From contig JAFGBV010000219.1 of the NCBI GenBank assembly GCA_016932955.1, forward strand, positions 1-52,953: a DNA stretch of 52,953 nt. Reading direction: 5' to 3'. Source of the stretch: Anaerolineales bacterium. Its GTDB lineage: Bacteria; Chloroflexota; Anaerolineae; Anaerolineales; UBA4823. Shown in pieces: positions 18,360 to 25,097 of the stretch. The notes below the pieces were generated by a model, which saw nothing but the letters and a program-made list of their open reading frames with translations, was not told the DNA's origin and did not search any database. Within the stretch, counting starts at the first letter, position 1; each line of letters opens with the position of its first letter. A program made the translations under genes and the position numbers.

Positions 18360-18365
18360 ATTATA
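18360..18365 (-). promoter_or_regulatory. -10-like element upstream of ychF
   Basis: TATAAT on the minus strand (18365-18360), about 57 bases before the ychF ATG. No clear -35 at standard spacing. The region upstream is occupied by the MITE-like element's flanking repeat. Confidence 0.35.
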
Positions 18366-18388
18366 CTATGCTCAAACCCACTAATCGA

Positions 18389-18498
18389 CGATGCAACGGG
18401 AGCACTCAAAAGTTGTTGGATTTAGTGTGGGGTGCGTGGGTGGCATACGCCACCCACGCACCCCACACTAACAACCTTTTAGTGCACCCGATGCAACG
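18389..18498. mobile_element. MITE-like palindromic element with 10-bp flanking direct repeats
   Basis: A 90-bp element (18399-18488) has a 23-bp perfect inner inverted repeat (18422-18444 and 18449-18471) around a 4-base loop ATAC, with imperfect outer arms ending GGAGCACT / AGTGCACC. It is flanked on both sides by the identical 10-mer CGATGCAACG (18389-18398 and 18489-18498), exactly as a target-site duplication would look. No coding capacity. It lies between ychF and tRNA-Leu. If transcribed it would fold into a very stable hairpin. Confidence 0.7.
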
Positions 18499-18544
18499 CG
18501 CCAACTTCACAATTTTTGCATTTCAGGTATAATTCATGCCACCA

Positions 18545-18626
18545 GCCGAAGTGGCGGAATAGGCAGACGCGCACGACTCAAAATCGTGTTCCGTAAGGAG
18601 TGTGGGTTCGATTCCCACCTTCGGCA
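18545..18626 (+). tRNA. tRNA-Leu (anticodon CAA)
   Basis: Acceptor stem GCCGAAG (18545-18551) pairs with CTTCGGC (18619-18625); discriminator A at 18626; CCA not encoded. Anticodon stem CACGA/TCGTG encloses loop CTCAAAA, giving anticodon CAA. A long variable arm (TTCCGTAAGGAG) and T-loop TTCGATT with GTGGG/CCCAC stem confirm a class-II leucine tRNA of 82 bases. Confidence 0.95.
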
Positions 18627-18642
18627 CACAAAAATCACATTA

Positions 18643-18660
18643 CCTCCCCTCACGGGGAGG
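18643..18660 (+). terminator. Hairpin after tRNA-Leu
   Basis: Stem CCTCCCC (18643-18649) with GGGGAGG (18654-18660), loop TCAC. No T-tract follows, so it may be a processing or weak termination signal between the tRNA and glgC. Confidence 0.45.
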
Positions 18661-18668
18661 CCTTCGCT

Positions 18669-18674
18669 TATAAT
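18669..18674 (+). promoter_or_regulatory. -10 element of glgC
   Basis: TATAAT sits 31 bases before the glgC ATG with an AGAGGAGAGA ribosome-binding region between. The -35 position (about 18646-18651) falls in the preceding GC-rich hairpin and has no match to TTGACA. Confidence 0.4.
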
Positions 18675-18705
18675 GGGGTGTAGATTCCAAAGAGGAGAGA
18701 AATCG

Positions 18706-19971
18706 ATGCCAGCCATGAACGATATCTTGGGCGTAATCATGGGTGGAGGGCGCGGGGCACGCCTTTACCCACTGACTCGCGACCGATCCAAGCCAGCCGT
18801 GCCAATTGCCGGCAAATACCGCCTGATCGACATCCCCATCAGCAACTGCATTAACTCCGGCATTCACCGTATTGCAGTGCTCACCCAGTTCAACTCTGTC
18901 TCGCTTCACCGCCATATCTCGCGCGCTTATATATTTGACTCGTTCCACCGCGGCTGGGTGCAGGTACTGGCTGCCGAACAGACGCCCACCAGCGAAACCT
19001 GGTATCAAGGCACCGCAGATGCCGTGCGCAAGCAACTGCTGGAAATTCAATCAACTGGCGCTTCGTATGTGCTGATCCTGGCTGGCGACCATCTCTACCG
19101 CATGGATTACGCCCCCATGGCCGATTTCCACTGGGAACACCAGGCTGATATCACCGTAGCCGTCCAGCCCGTCCCCCACGATCAAGCCTACCGCTATGGC
19201 ATCCTCAAGCGCGATCCCAACGGGCGCATCAGTGACTTTGCTGAAAAGCCCAAAGATCCCGCCCTGTTAGCCCGCCTTGCCAGCCGCAATGACGAGCAGC
19301 GCCCCTACCTGGGATCGATGGGCATTTACCTGTTCAAAACCAAAGTGCTGGTTGATCTCCTGGAAAGTACTACGGATGATGATTTTGGCGGGGAGGTCAT
19401 TCCAAAAGCACTCTCCACTCATCGGGTGTTCGGATATGACTATGAAGGTTATTGGGAAGACATCGGAACCATCCGCTCATTTTACGAAACAAACCTGAGC
19501 CTGGCACGCCCTGATTCTCCCTTCAATTTTCATGACCCAGACCATCCCATTTACACGCGTGCCCGCTTCTTACCTGGCGCTATCCTGGATGGCGCCACAT
19601 TGCACAATGTATTACTAGCAGAAGGCTGCCGTGTCTATCGCGCCGAATTGCGCAATTCGATCGTAGGGCTGCGCTCTTATATTTCCAATGGCGTGCGCAT
19701 GAGTGATACGATCATGATGGGCGCTGACTACTACGACCCCGTTGGAGCGCCGTTACAAGGTGGCATCCCCTTGGGTATTGGACCCGACTGCCACATCCAG
19801 GGCGCCATCCTGGATAAGAATGTACGCATTGGGGCTGGTGTGGTCATCCGCCCCTTCCCATTGGGCACAGAGATCGACCAACAGGATTGGGCCGCGCGGG
19901 ATGGTATCGTCATTATCCCCAAGAATACCGTTTTGCCTGCCGGCACAACAATTTCGCCAGAAACGATCTGA
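18706..19971 (+). CDS. glgC: Glucose-1-phosphate adenylyltransferase-type nucleotidyltransferase
   Basis: 421 residues from the ATG at 18706, which follows AGAGGAG; frame open upstream through the tRNA is not coding. N-terminal nucleotide-binding loop GGGRGARLYPLTRDRSKPAV (~13-32), then GKYRLIDIPISNCINSG, GTADAVRK, LAGDHLYRMDY and the FAEKPKDP substrate region, all diagnostic of ADP-glucose pyrophosphorylase. The C-terminal left-handed beta-helix (~300-421) is the allosteric part. It makes ADP-glucose for glycogen. glgA is not adjacent. Confidence 0.93.
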   Translation: MPAMNDILGVIMGGGRGARLYPLTRDRSKPAVPIAGKYRLIDIPISNCINSGIHRIAVLTQFNSVSLHRHISRAYIFDSFHRGWVQVLAAEQTPTSETWYQGTADAVRKQLLEIQSTGASYVLILAGDHLYRMDYAPMADFHWEHQADITVAVQPVPHDQAYRYGILKRDPNGRISDFAEKPKDPALLARLASRNDEQRPYLGSMGIYLFKTKVLVDLLESTTDDDFGGEVIPKALSTHRVFGYDYEGYWEDIGTIRSFYETNLSLARPDSPFNFHDPDHPIYTRARFLPGAILDGATLHNVLLAEGCRVYRAELRNSIVGLRSYISNGVRMSDTIMMGADYYDPVGAPLQGGIPLGIGPDCHIQGAILDKNVRIGAGVVIRPFPLGTEIDQQDWAARDGIVIIPKNTVLPAGTTISPETI

Positions 19972-19986
19972 ACGGGAGAACTGGTC

Positions 19987-20520
19987 ATGGCGAATAGCTT
20001 AGTTTCTCGAGCCCGGGAGCGATTGGTGCGGGCAGCCTGTGCCTGTGTTTCCGCAGCCGTGCTGTTCATGGTTTTGTTTTGGGTGTTTAGCGGCAGCCTG
20101 GAAGATATCGAGACGATCTACGCCGGCGCAATCCTGATCCTGATTATGGGCGGAATTGCGTGGCTTGCCAGCCGCAGGCTGGCCCTGGCCTCCTGGCTGC
20201 TGGTGGGACTCTTGACCCTCATCATCACAGCAGACATATTCGACTACGGCATCGGTTCACCAGGCGCTTCCGGGTATATCATCCCCGTCGTTCTGGCAGC
20301 CTGCTGCCTGGGGCTATGGGCCGGATTGGGCGTCTGCGCTTTTTCCTGCATAGCAGTTTGGGTGGCCGCTTGGGGAACCACATCGGGGGGATGGTTTGAC
20401 CCGCCGGCGCCTGTCGACCACCTGACTTTCAATGCCCCCGCACTGACGGTAATCCTGCTCGCTACCGCTCTGATTGTCGGCCTATGGGGAAAATCACTTG
20501 AAAAAATGATCGATCGGTAA
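19987..20520 (+). CDS. Integral membrane protein of unknown function
   Basis: 177 residues, 15 bases after glgC. Five or six hydrophobic helices are visible (about residues 17-36, 44-60, 66-84, 92-125, 150-168), with a Trp/Pro-rich loop (WGTTSGGWFDPPAPV) before the last. The arrangement resembles the N-terminal membrane sensor part of some histidine kinases and diguanylate cyclases, here without a cytoplasmic output domain. No family assigned. Probably co-transcribed with glgC. Confidence 0.75.
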   Translation: MANSLVSRARERLVRAACACVSAAVLFMVLFWVFSGSLEDIETIYAGAILILIMGGIAWLASRRLALASWLLVGLLTLIITADIFDYGIGSPGASGYIIPVVLAACCLGLWAGLGVCAFSCIAVWVAAWGTTSGGWFDPPAPVDHLTFNAPALTVILLATALIVGLWGKSLEKMIDR

Positions 20521-20566
20521 AAAGAATAGCGCCAGGACGGCGCCCAAAGGCTGGCGCCGTCCTGGC
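20521..20566 (-). terminator. Strong terminator for the MFS gene
   Basis: A perfect 14-bp stem GCCAGGACGGCGCC (20531-20544) / GGCGCCGTCCTGGC (20553-20566) is followed on the minus strand by a TTCTTTTT run. It separates the convergent membrane-protein and MFS genes and probably acts in both directions. Confidence 0.82.
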
Positions 20567-20593
20567 ATTCCAAAATGGAGGAGAATCAGTCAA

Positions 20594-21880
20594 TCAATCC
20601 CCGGGCGCCGGGGAGGGAATCGTGTGGCTTGCTTGCTGGCTGCCGCGCCAGAAAAAAGCCCAATACATGACTACCGAGATCGTATAGAGCACAATGGTGC
20701 CAATGAATGGCGGCCCAAACCCATACCGCACCTGCAGCCATCCGCTGACGGTGGGACTGAAAGCCCAGCCGACATTCCACGACATGCTGACCAGGCTGGC
20801 CACGGTAGCCCGGGCAGAAGGTTCTACATGCTCCATCACGTATGTCTGATACACCGGTCCGCTCATGTTCATTAACGCCACACGAATGTAATATGCTGCC
20901 GTGCTGACCCAGAACCAAGGTGCAAAGCCAAGTAAGATCAGGAAGGGGATCGACAACCCTTGGGTGATCACCACCAATTTGATCTTGCCCATGCGGTCTG
21001 CCAGCGGAGGGGCGATCAGCAAACCAATCCCCATTGCCAGTGAGCCCCAGGCGAACAACGACCCAATCACCGTATCCGGTTGTTGATGCACCGTGCGAAA
21101 GAACACATTCATGAAAGGCATGATCAGCCCAGCGCCGATGGATGTGATCAGCATCGGCAAGATCAGCTTGCTGAGCAATTGCGGGTGTTGGGCAGCATAA
21201 GAGATCGGGGCAAAAACGGTGCGTTCTGCCCTGCCCAGGCGCGGCGTACGCAAGAAGAGCAGCGGCACCAATCCCAACGCAGCTATAGCAGCAATTGCCA
21301 GCAGCGACCCGCCATATGCTGTGGTGCTGATCGCATCCACTCCACGCAGATTGGCCACCCACGACGGCAAGTAACCTCCGATCCAGTTTCCAATTGAGGC
21401 TGAAACCATTTGCAGACCATTGCTAAAGGAGAACAAGTAGGTACGCTCCGTATCACCGCTGTTTTCCATCAGGAACGGGCTCATCGTCACACCAGCCAGG
21501 CTTTGCGCAATGCCAAAAACCACATTCATCGAAAGCAACAAGGCTTTCGAAGGCCAAATCACCATGGCAGCGATTGCAACAAACATAGCAGCACTGGATA
21601 CCACCAAAGACAACTTGCGCCCCAGCATATCAGCCAGGTAACCCATTGGCAATACCACAATCAGCGCCGTCATACTGCTGGTGGTCACCAGATTGCCCAG
21701 TAATTCCTCATCAAACCCCAAGCTGAGCACATAGAAATTAAACAGCAGGCGGAATACACCCATCGCTGCGCCAACGATAATCACATTCAACAAATACAAC
21801 CGCGCGTTGGGGCGAAATGCACTCACACGGCTGCCATATTCATGCACGACCCCTATCATTTTGCGAGACAGATCGATCAT
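20594..21880 (-). CDS. Major facilitator superfamily transporter
   Basis: 428 residues with about 12 hydrophobic segments and the MFS loop 2-3 signature near residues 80-90 (MGYLADMLGRKLSL, related to GxxxDRxGRR) and a second copy-like LADRMGKIKLV near 280. Ends with a short Ala/Pro cytoplasmic tail. It starts 14 bases after the ArsR-type regulator stop; the pair forms a regulator-exporter operon under the promoter/operator at 22960-23010. Substrate unknown; exporters of drugs or sugars are common in this arrangement. Confidence 0.9.
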   Translation of the reverse strand: MIDLSRKMIGVVHEYGSRVSAFRPNARLYLLNVIIVGAAMGVFRLLFNFYVLSLGFDEELLGNLVTTSSMTALIVVLPMGYLADMLGRKLSLVVSSAAMFVAIAAMVIWPSKALLLSMNVVFGIAQSLAGVTMSPFLMENSGDTERTYLFSFSNGLQMVSASIGNWIGGYLPSWVANLRGVDAISTTAYGGSLLAIAAIAALGLVPLLFLRTPRLGRAERTVFAPISYAAQHPQLLSKLILPMLITSIGAGLIMPFMNVFFRTVHQQPDTVIGSLFAWGSLAMGIGLLIAPPLADRMGKIKLVVITQGLSIPFLILLGFAPWFWVSTAAYYIRVALMNMSGPVYQTYVMEHVEPSARATVASLVSMSWNVGWAFSPTVSGWLQVRYGFGPPFIGTIVLYTISVVMYWAFFWRGSQQASHTIPSPAPGD

Positions 21881-21894
21881 GATTATTCTCTTCT

Positions 21895-22944
21895 TTATCC
21901 CAGAAATTTCTGTAAAGCTTCCCAGGTATTAGCCACAGCACCAGAGCGGATCGTGTAGCGCTTCTCGCCACTTTCATCCAGGAAAATCTGCACCAGCCCT
22001 GCCAGCCGCAACGCATTCAAATGATGGATCACCGTCGGTGCACGCAGGCGCAACTGCTGGGCCAATTGGGTTGGAGTCATCGGTTGACTGGCAAGGTAAC
22101 GCAGCACACGCAAGCGAGTCGGGTCAGCCATCGCCTTGAGCGAGTGTAGCAGCGCATCTGGAACCACTTCACCTGGCACCAGCGTCATCTCGGGTGGGCG
22201 TGCGCCAAACAAGAGTAACATCCGCTGTGCTGTAATATGTGCATAACCGACCAGAGGAGATGTCCAATAGGAGGGTGTCAGGATTACTTCCTCAGCCTCC
22301 GCCAACGTAGCAATATGAACTCCCTGGGTTAGCTCTTCTTCAAGTCCAGGGAAATCCATCTCCTCTGCCAACCTCTGTGAGCGTTGCAAAGCGGCTTCCA
22401 GGAATGGGTAGATACGCCGCTCCTCTTCTGCGAAGAAGGCTGCATGGTAAGCTTGCAGCGCAGCCAGGTAGCGCTCCCCGAAATCGTCCGCTCGCGACCA
22501 CCATTCCAGTGCATTGATCAGCCCTTTCTGACGGGTACTCCATCCACGCTGCTGGTAGGCGTTGCGCAAAACTTCCAGGTCATTTTCGGTCCATGATTGC
22601 CGCACCGCCACGCTGCACAGCATATCGCTGGCATCTTTGGGATAATCTTGGTGGAGAACCAGCTTGGGCAGGCGTTCTTCTGCTGGGATCTGGCTTAAGG
22701 CCCACAGGGCTGTAGCGGAGTCTTTGGGTACCGGTAAGCCATGCACCCAGGTAAGGGGATTATGAAACAGGTCTTGCGCCTCCTCCAGCACCTGACGGTG
22801 CAAGGCAGGCAGCCTGGAGCGCACACCAGCAGCCCACGAACCCCTCAGCCCAAAGCGATCAGGCTGGTGCAGCACTTGCAGGCTGGCGAAGAGATCGTAT
22901 GCCGTGCCAAGATCCCATACCAAATGCGGACTATTCTTTACCAT
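21895..22944 (-). CDS. ArsR-type winged-helix regulator with long N-terminal domain
   Basis: 349 residues. The C-terminal ~83 residues (267-349) are an ArsR-like winged helix (MADPTRLRVLRYLASQPM, LAQQLRLRAPTVIHHLNALR, then a wing with RYTIRSG). The first ~255 residues are helical with no recognised motif and could bind an effector, as in other two-domain ArsR proteins of Chloroflexota and Actinomycetota. No cysteine metal site is visible in the winged helix. It lies upstream of the MFS gene, and an imperfect 36-bp palindrome overlaps its promoter, implying autoregulation. Confidence 0.88.
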   Translation of the reverse strand: MVKNSPHLVWDLGTAYDLFASLQVLHQPDRFGLRGSWAAGVRSRLPALHRQVLEEAQDLFHNPLTWVHGLPVPKDSATALWALSQIPAEERLPKLVLHQDYPKDASDMLCSVAVRQSWTENDLEVLRNAYQQRGWSTRQKGLINALEWWSRADDFGERYLAALQAYHAAFFAEEERRIYPFLEAALQRSQRLAEEMDFPGLEEELTQGVHIATLAEAEEVILTPSYWTSPLVGYAHITAQRMLLLFGARPPEMTLVPGEVVPDALLHSLKAMADPTRLRVLRYLASQPMTPTQLAQQLRLRAPTVIHHLNALRLAGLVQIFLDESGEKRYTIRSGAVANTWEALQKFLG

Positions 22945-22959
22945 AAATGCATTCTCTTA

Positions 22960-22995
22960 TGTTAGATATTCATCTAATTAGATGATAGTCTAACA
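22960..22995. promoter_or_regulatory. Operator palindrome of the ArsR-MFS operon
   Basis: Half-sites TGTTAGATATTCATCTAA (22960-22977) and TTAGATGATAGTCTAACA (22978-22995) form a nearly perfect 36-bp palindrome covering the -10 and start region of the operon promoter. Typical location for an autorepressor site. Confidence 0.75.
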
Positions 22996-23010
22996 CAAGG
23001 GTTTTGTCAA
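22982..23010 (-). promoter_or_regulatory. Promoter of the ArsR-MFS operon
   Basis: Minus strand TTGACA (23010-23005), 17-base spacer, TATCAT (22987-22982). The -10 lies inside the operator palindrome. Leader of about 30 bases to the ATG at 22944. Confidence 0.75.
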
Positions 23011-23040
23011 GATACCTAAAAAGCTCTTGTAAAAGCCCCG

Positions 23041-23480
23041 CACCTATGGGGGGTGCTTCGCATTACTTGGAACGGTTGAAATACACCCCAATTGTGGATA
23101 ACTCGCGAAAAACTGTGGATAAGTGGTGTTAACTGGGGAAAACCCGTCAGAATTCATGCCTTTGCGTGATAATTCCACCCCCCATATATGGGGGGTGGAA
23201 TTATGCGCACCCCTATCCCCCTGCAAAGGCTTGTGGGATAGGAATATTCCCTTATTTAACCAAGATTTATCCCCACCATGCCATGGGGATAAATTGCTTT
23301 CGTTCTCCCCCACCAATACCGGGTGGATGGCAATGGTCCCCTATATGCAGGGGCTCTTCAAGACTGCCCTGGGTGTTCTCCACATATCCACAGTCTCTAC
23401 TACGACTACGATAATAAGTTAAACAAGAAAGAGAAAGTTATGTGATCCACAAAGAGATGACAATAAACCAAAGCAATAAG
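23041..23480. other. oriC: Candidate chromosomal replication origin (oriC)
   Basis: No gene. Two perfect DnaA boxes TTATCCACA on the minus strand (23093-23101, 23114-23122; 21 bp apart), an inverted pair of one-mismatch boxes (23267-23275 plus, 23284-23292 minus), overlapping one-mismatch boxes at 23376-23384 and 23384-23392 (plus), and one at 23443-23451. The 23384 box is followed by CTACTACGACTACGATAA (23397-23414), a run of DnaA-trio-like triplets, and then an AT-rich stretch to 23480. A perfect 36-bp palindrome is at 23169-23204. This is the layout of bacterial origins with a basal unwinding system. dnaA itself is not nearby. Counter-evidence: genes just to the right (mutS2, metG, rpoD) point toward the site. 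Confidence 0.65.
23169..23204. repeat. Perfect 36-bp palindrome inside the candidate origin
   Basis: Left arm ATAATTCCACCCCCCATA, right arm TATGGGGGGTGGAATTAT, no loop. The 11-mer TATGGGGGGTG occurs also at 23045-23055. It can extrude as a cruciform or be bound by a dimeric protein. Confidence 0.9.
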
Positions 23481-23483
23481 CCT

Positions 23484-25094
23484 TTACCGCTGAATATTGG
23501 GTAAATAAGCAATCCAACGTAAATATACAGGTACCGTTTGGCTAATACTTGTCACACTGCAAGCATTGACGGCAGTCAGTGTGACTGGATAGAATGCACT
23601 TTCTGTAAACACATGCGTTACAGTGATCCCTTGAGCAGTCGTAAGATTGCCAAAATCCCATGTGAATAAGATGGGTAACGTTCCGCTTGCCTCTGCTGTG
23701 AAAATCACATCCTTGTTTATCATGGGCGACTCTGGTTGCCATGAAAAGTCTAGTGAAGAGATAGCGCTGCACCCCTCCTGTTCAAGAGAGAAATCCAGAA
23801 TAGTTACAGCGTCTGTTAGGATCAGCGTGTTGGTGGCCACCTGCGCCAGGTATCCTGCTGCACTGGCTGTAATGGTATATATTCCGCTTGGCAGGATATG
23901 GGTATATTCTCCCAGAGTATTCGTAGTGGTTTCGATCGTATAACCTTGGGTGTTTTCTATTTCGATCAACCCATTTGCAATGGGCATGCCGCTGCTCTCA
24001 TCCCGCACGGTCCCTTCCACCTGTCCGGTACTGGTTGTGATCAGGCAGCCTGCGATGTGGGCAAAGGCAGCCACATTGGCTTTGACAAATTCTGTGTAAT
24101 AAGGCAGATCTTCGAGGTTTGCCAGATTATCCGTGATCCGATGGTAATTGGGATTGAAATCGCTGAAATCCTCAATCGCTAAGATGGCGGGGAAGCCATA
24201 ATTTAGAAAGGATGAATGGTCGCTCGAATTGCATGCCGCAGGGGAAAGAATAACCTGTGGGATCAGGTTAAGATCATAGGTGTTGACCACATCCACATAC
24301 AAATTGGCAATCTCCAGTGTTCCAGATACTGAAGTATTCACATGAAGGTCGATATCTGGCGAGCTGCCGTCAGTATTCCAGGCGATCATATCCAGGTTCA
24401 GGTAGCCGAGGATGTCTTCCCCCTCCAGATATGCGCGTTCTGCATAGTCCTGGCTGCCCAGCATGCCCTGCTCTTCGCCAGTCCAGAAAGCGAAGCGCAG
24501 CGTACAGCCCCATTGATATTGGGAGAGCAGATCAGCGGCGATCAGGGTCGCCACAGATCCGCTGGCATTATCATCTGCACCCGGTGCACGTCCAGCATTA
24601 GGCAGGTCATCCAGGTGAGCGCCGATGATATAAATTGCCTCCGGGTTTGTCAGCCCGGGCAGTTCACCGATCACATTCGGATTCGATTCATCATCCCACA
24701 CCTGGTACTCTACTGCTAATCCAAGACCATCAAGATGCTCCCCAATGTAATGAGTGGCTTTCTGGATCGGCTCATCACTATAGGTGTAGCGTGTCAGGAT
24801 CGTATAGGGCTCTCCGCCCACCAGCACAGGCCTTTCCCCGCTCAGATCTTTGGTATAGTCTACAACCATCTCCTGTGTGATCTGAGCGAGGATTCCTTCT
24901 ACGATGGGCTGGGAATCGAGCCCTTTCACAATGGCGGCGGATGGGCGCAAACCCTGAGCTTGCTTTTGCATCAGTCCAAGGGACGGCGTTTCGTCTCCTG
25001 GTAAGTCATTCACTCCAGATGCATTTACTGTAGGGAAGCCTGATATCAGCAGTGCCAGGATCAAGAGCAAAGATGCGTTGCGCTTCATATGCAT
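23484..25094 (-). CDS. Secreted M28 aminopeptidase with CarboxypepD_reg-like and PKD-like domains
   Basis: 536 residues (an ATG two codons downstream is an alternative start). Signal peptide to about residue 26 without lipobox. M28 catalytic domain ~90-350 with metal ligands and catalytic residues His160 (GAHLDD), Asp174 (GADDNASG), Glu207/Glu208 (TGEEQG), Asp235 (LNLDMIAW) and His318 (NYHRITDN). Residues ~355-445 form a carboxypeptidase-regulatory-like beta-sandwich (GTVRDESSGMPIANG), and ~450-530 a PKD domain (FTWDFGNLTTAQG, VTHVFTESAFYPVTLTA). Probably a secreted zinc aminopeptidase. It starts 3 bases after mutS2. Confidence 0.9.
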   Translation of the reverse strand: MHMKRNASLLLILALLISGFPTVNASGVNDLPGDETPSLGLMQKQAQGLRPSAAIVKGLDSQPIVEGILAQITQEMVVDYTKDLSGERPVLVGGEPYTILTRYTYSDEPIQKATHYIGEHLDGLGLAVEYQVWDDESNPNVIGELPGLTNPEAIYIIGAHLDDLPNAGRAPGADDNASGSVATLIAADLLSQYQWGCTLRFAFWTGEEQGMLGSQDYAERAYLEGEDILGYLNLDMIAWNTDGSSPDIDLHVNTSVSGTLEIANLYVDVVNTYDLNLIPQVILSPAACNSSDHSSFLNYGFPAILAIEDFSDFNPNYHRITDNLANLEDLPYYTEFVKANVAAFAHIAGCLITTSTGQVEGTVRDESSGMPIANGLIEIENTQGYTIETTTNTLGEYTHILPSGIYTITASAAGYLAQVATNTLILTDAVTILDFSLEQEGCSAISSLDFSWQPESPMINKDVIFTAEASGTLPILFTWDFGNLTTAQGITVTHVFTESAFYPVTLTAVNACSVTSISQTVPVYLRWIAYLPNIQR

Positions 25095-25097
25095 AAT

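Noticed and set aside
23044..23422. Open frames of 90-99 codons on both strands across the candidate origin
   Set aside because: They arise from palindromes and mirror each other, lack ribosome-binding sites and show no recognisable protein features.
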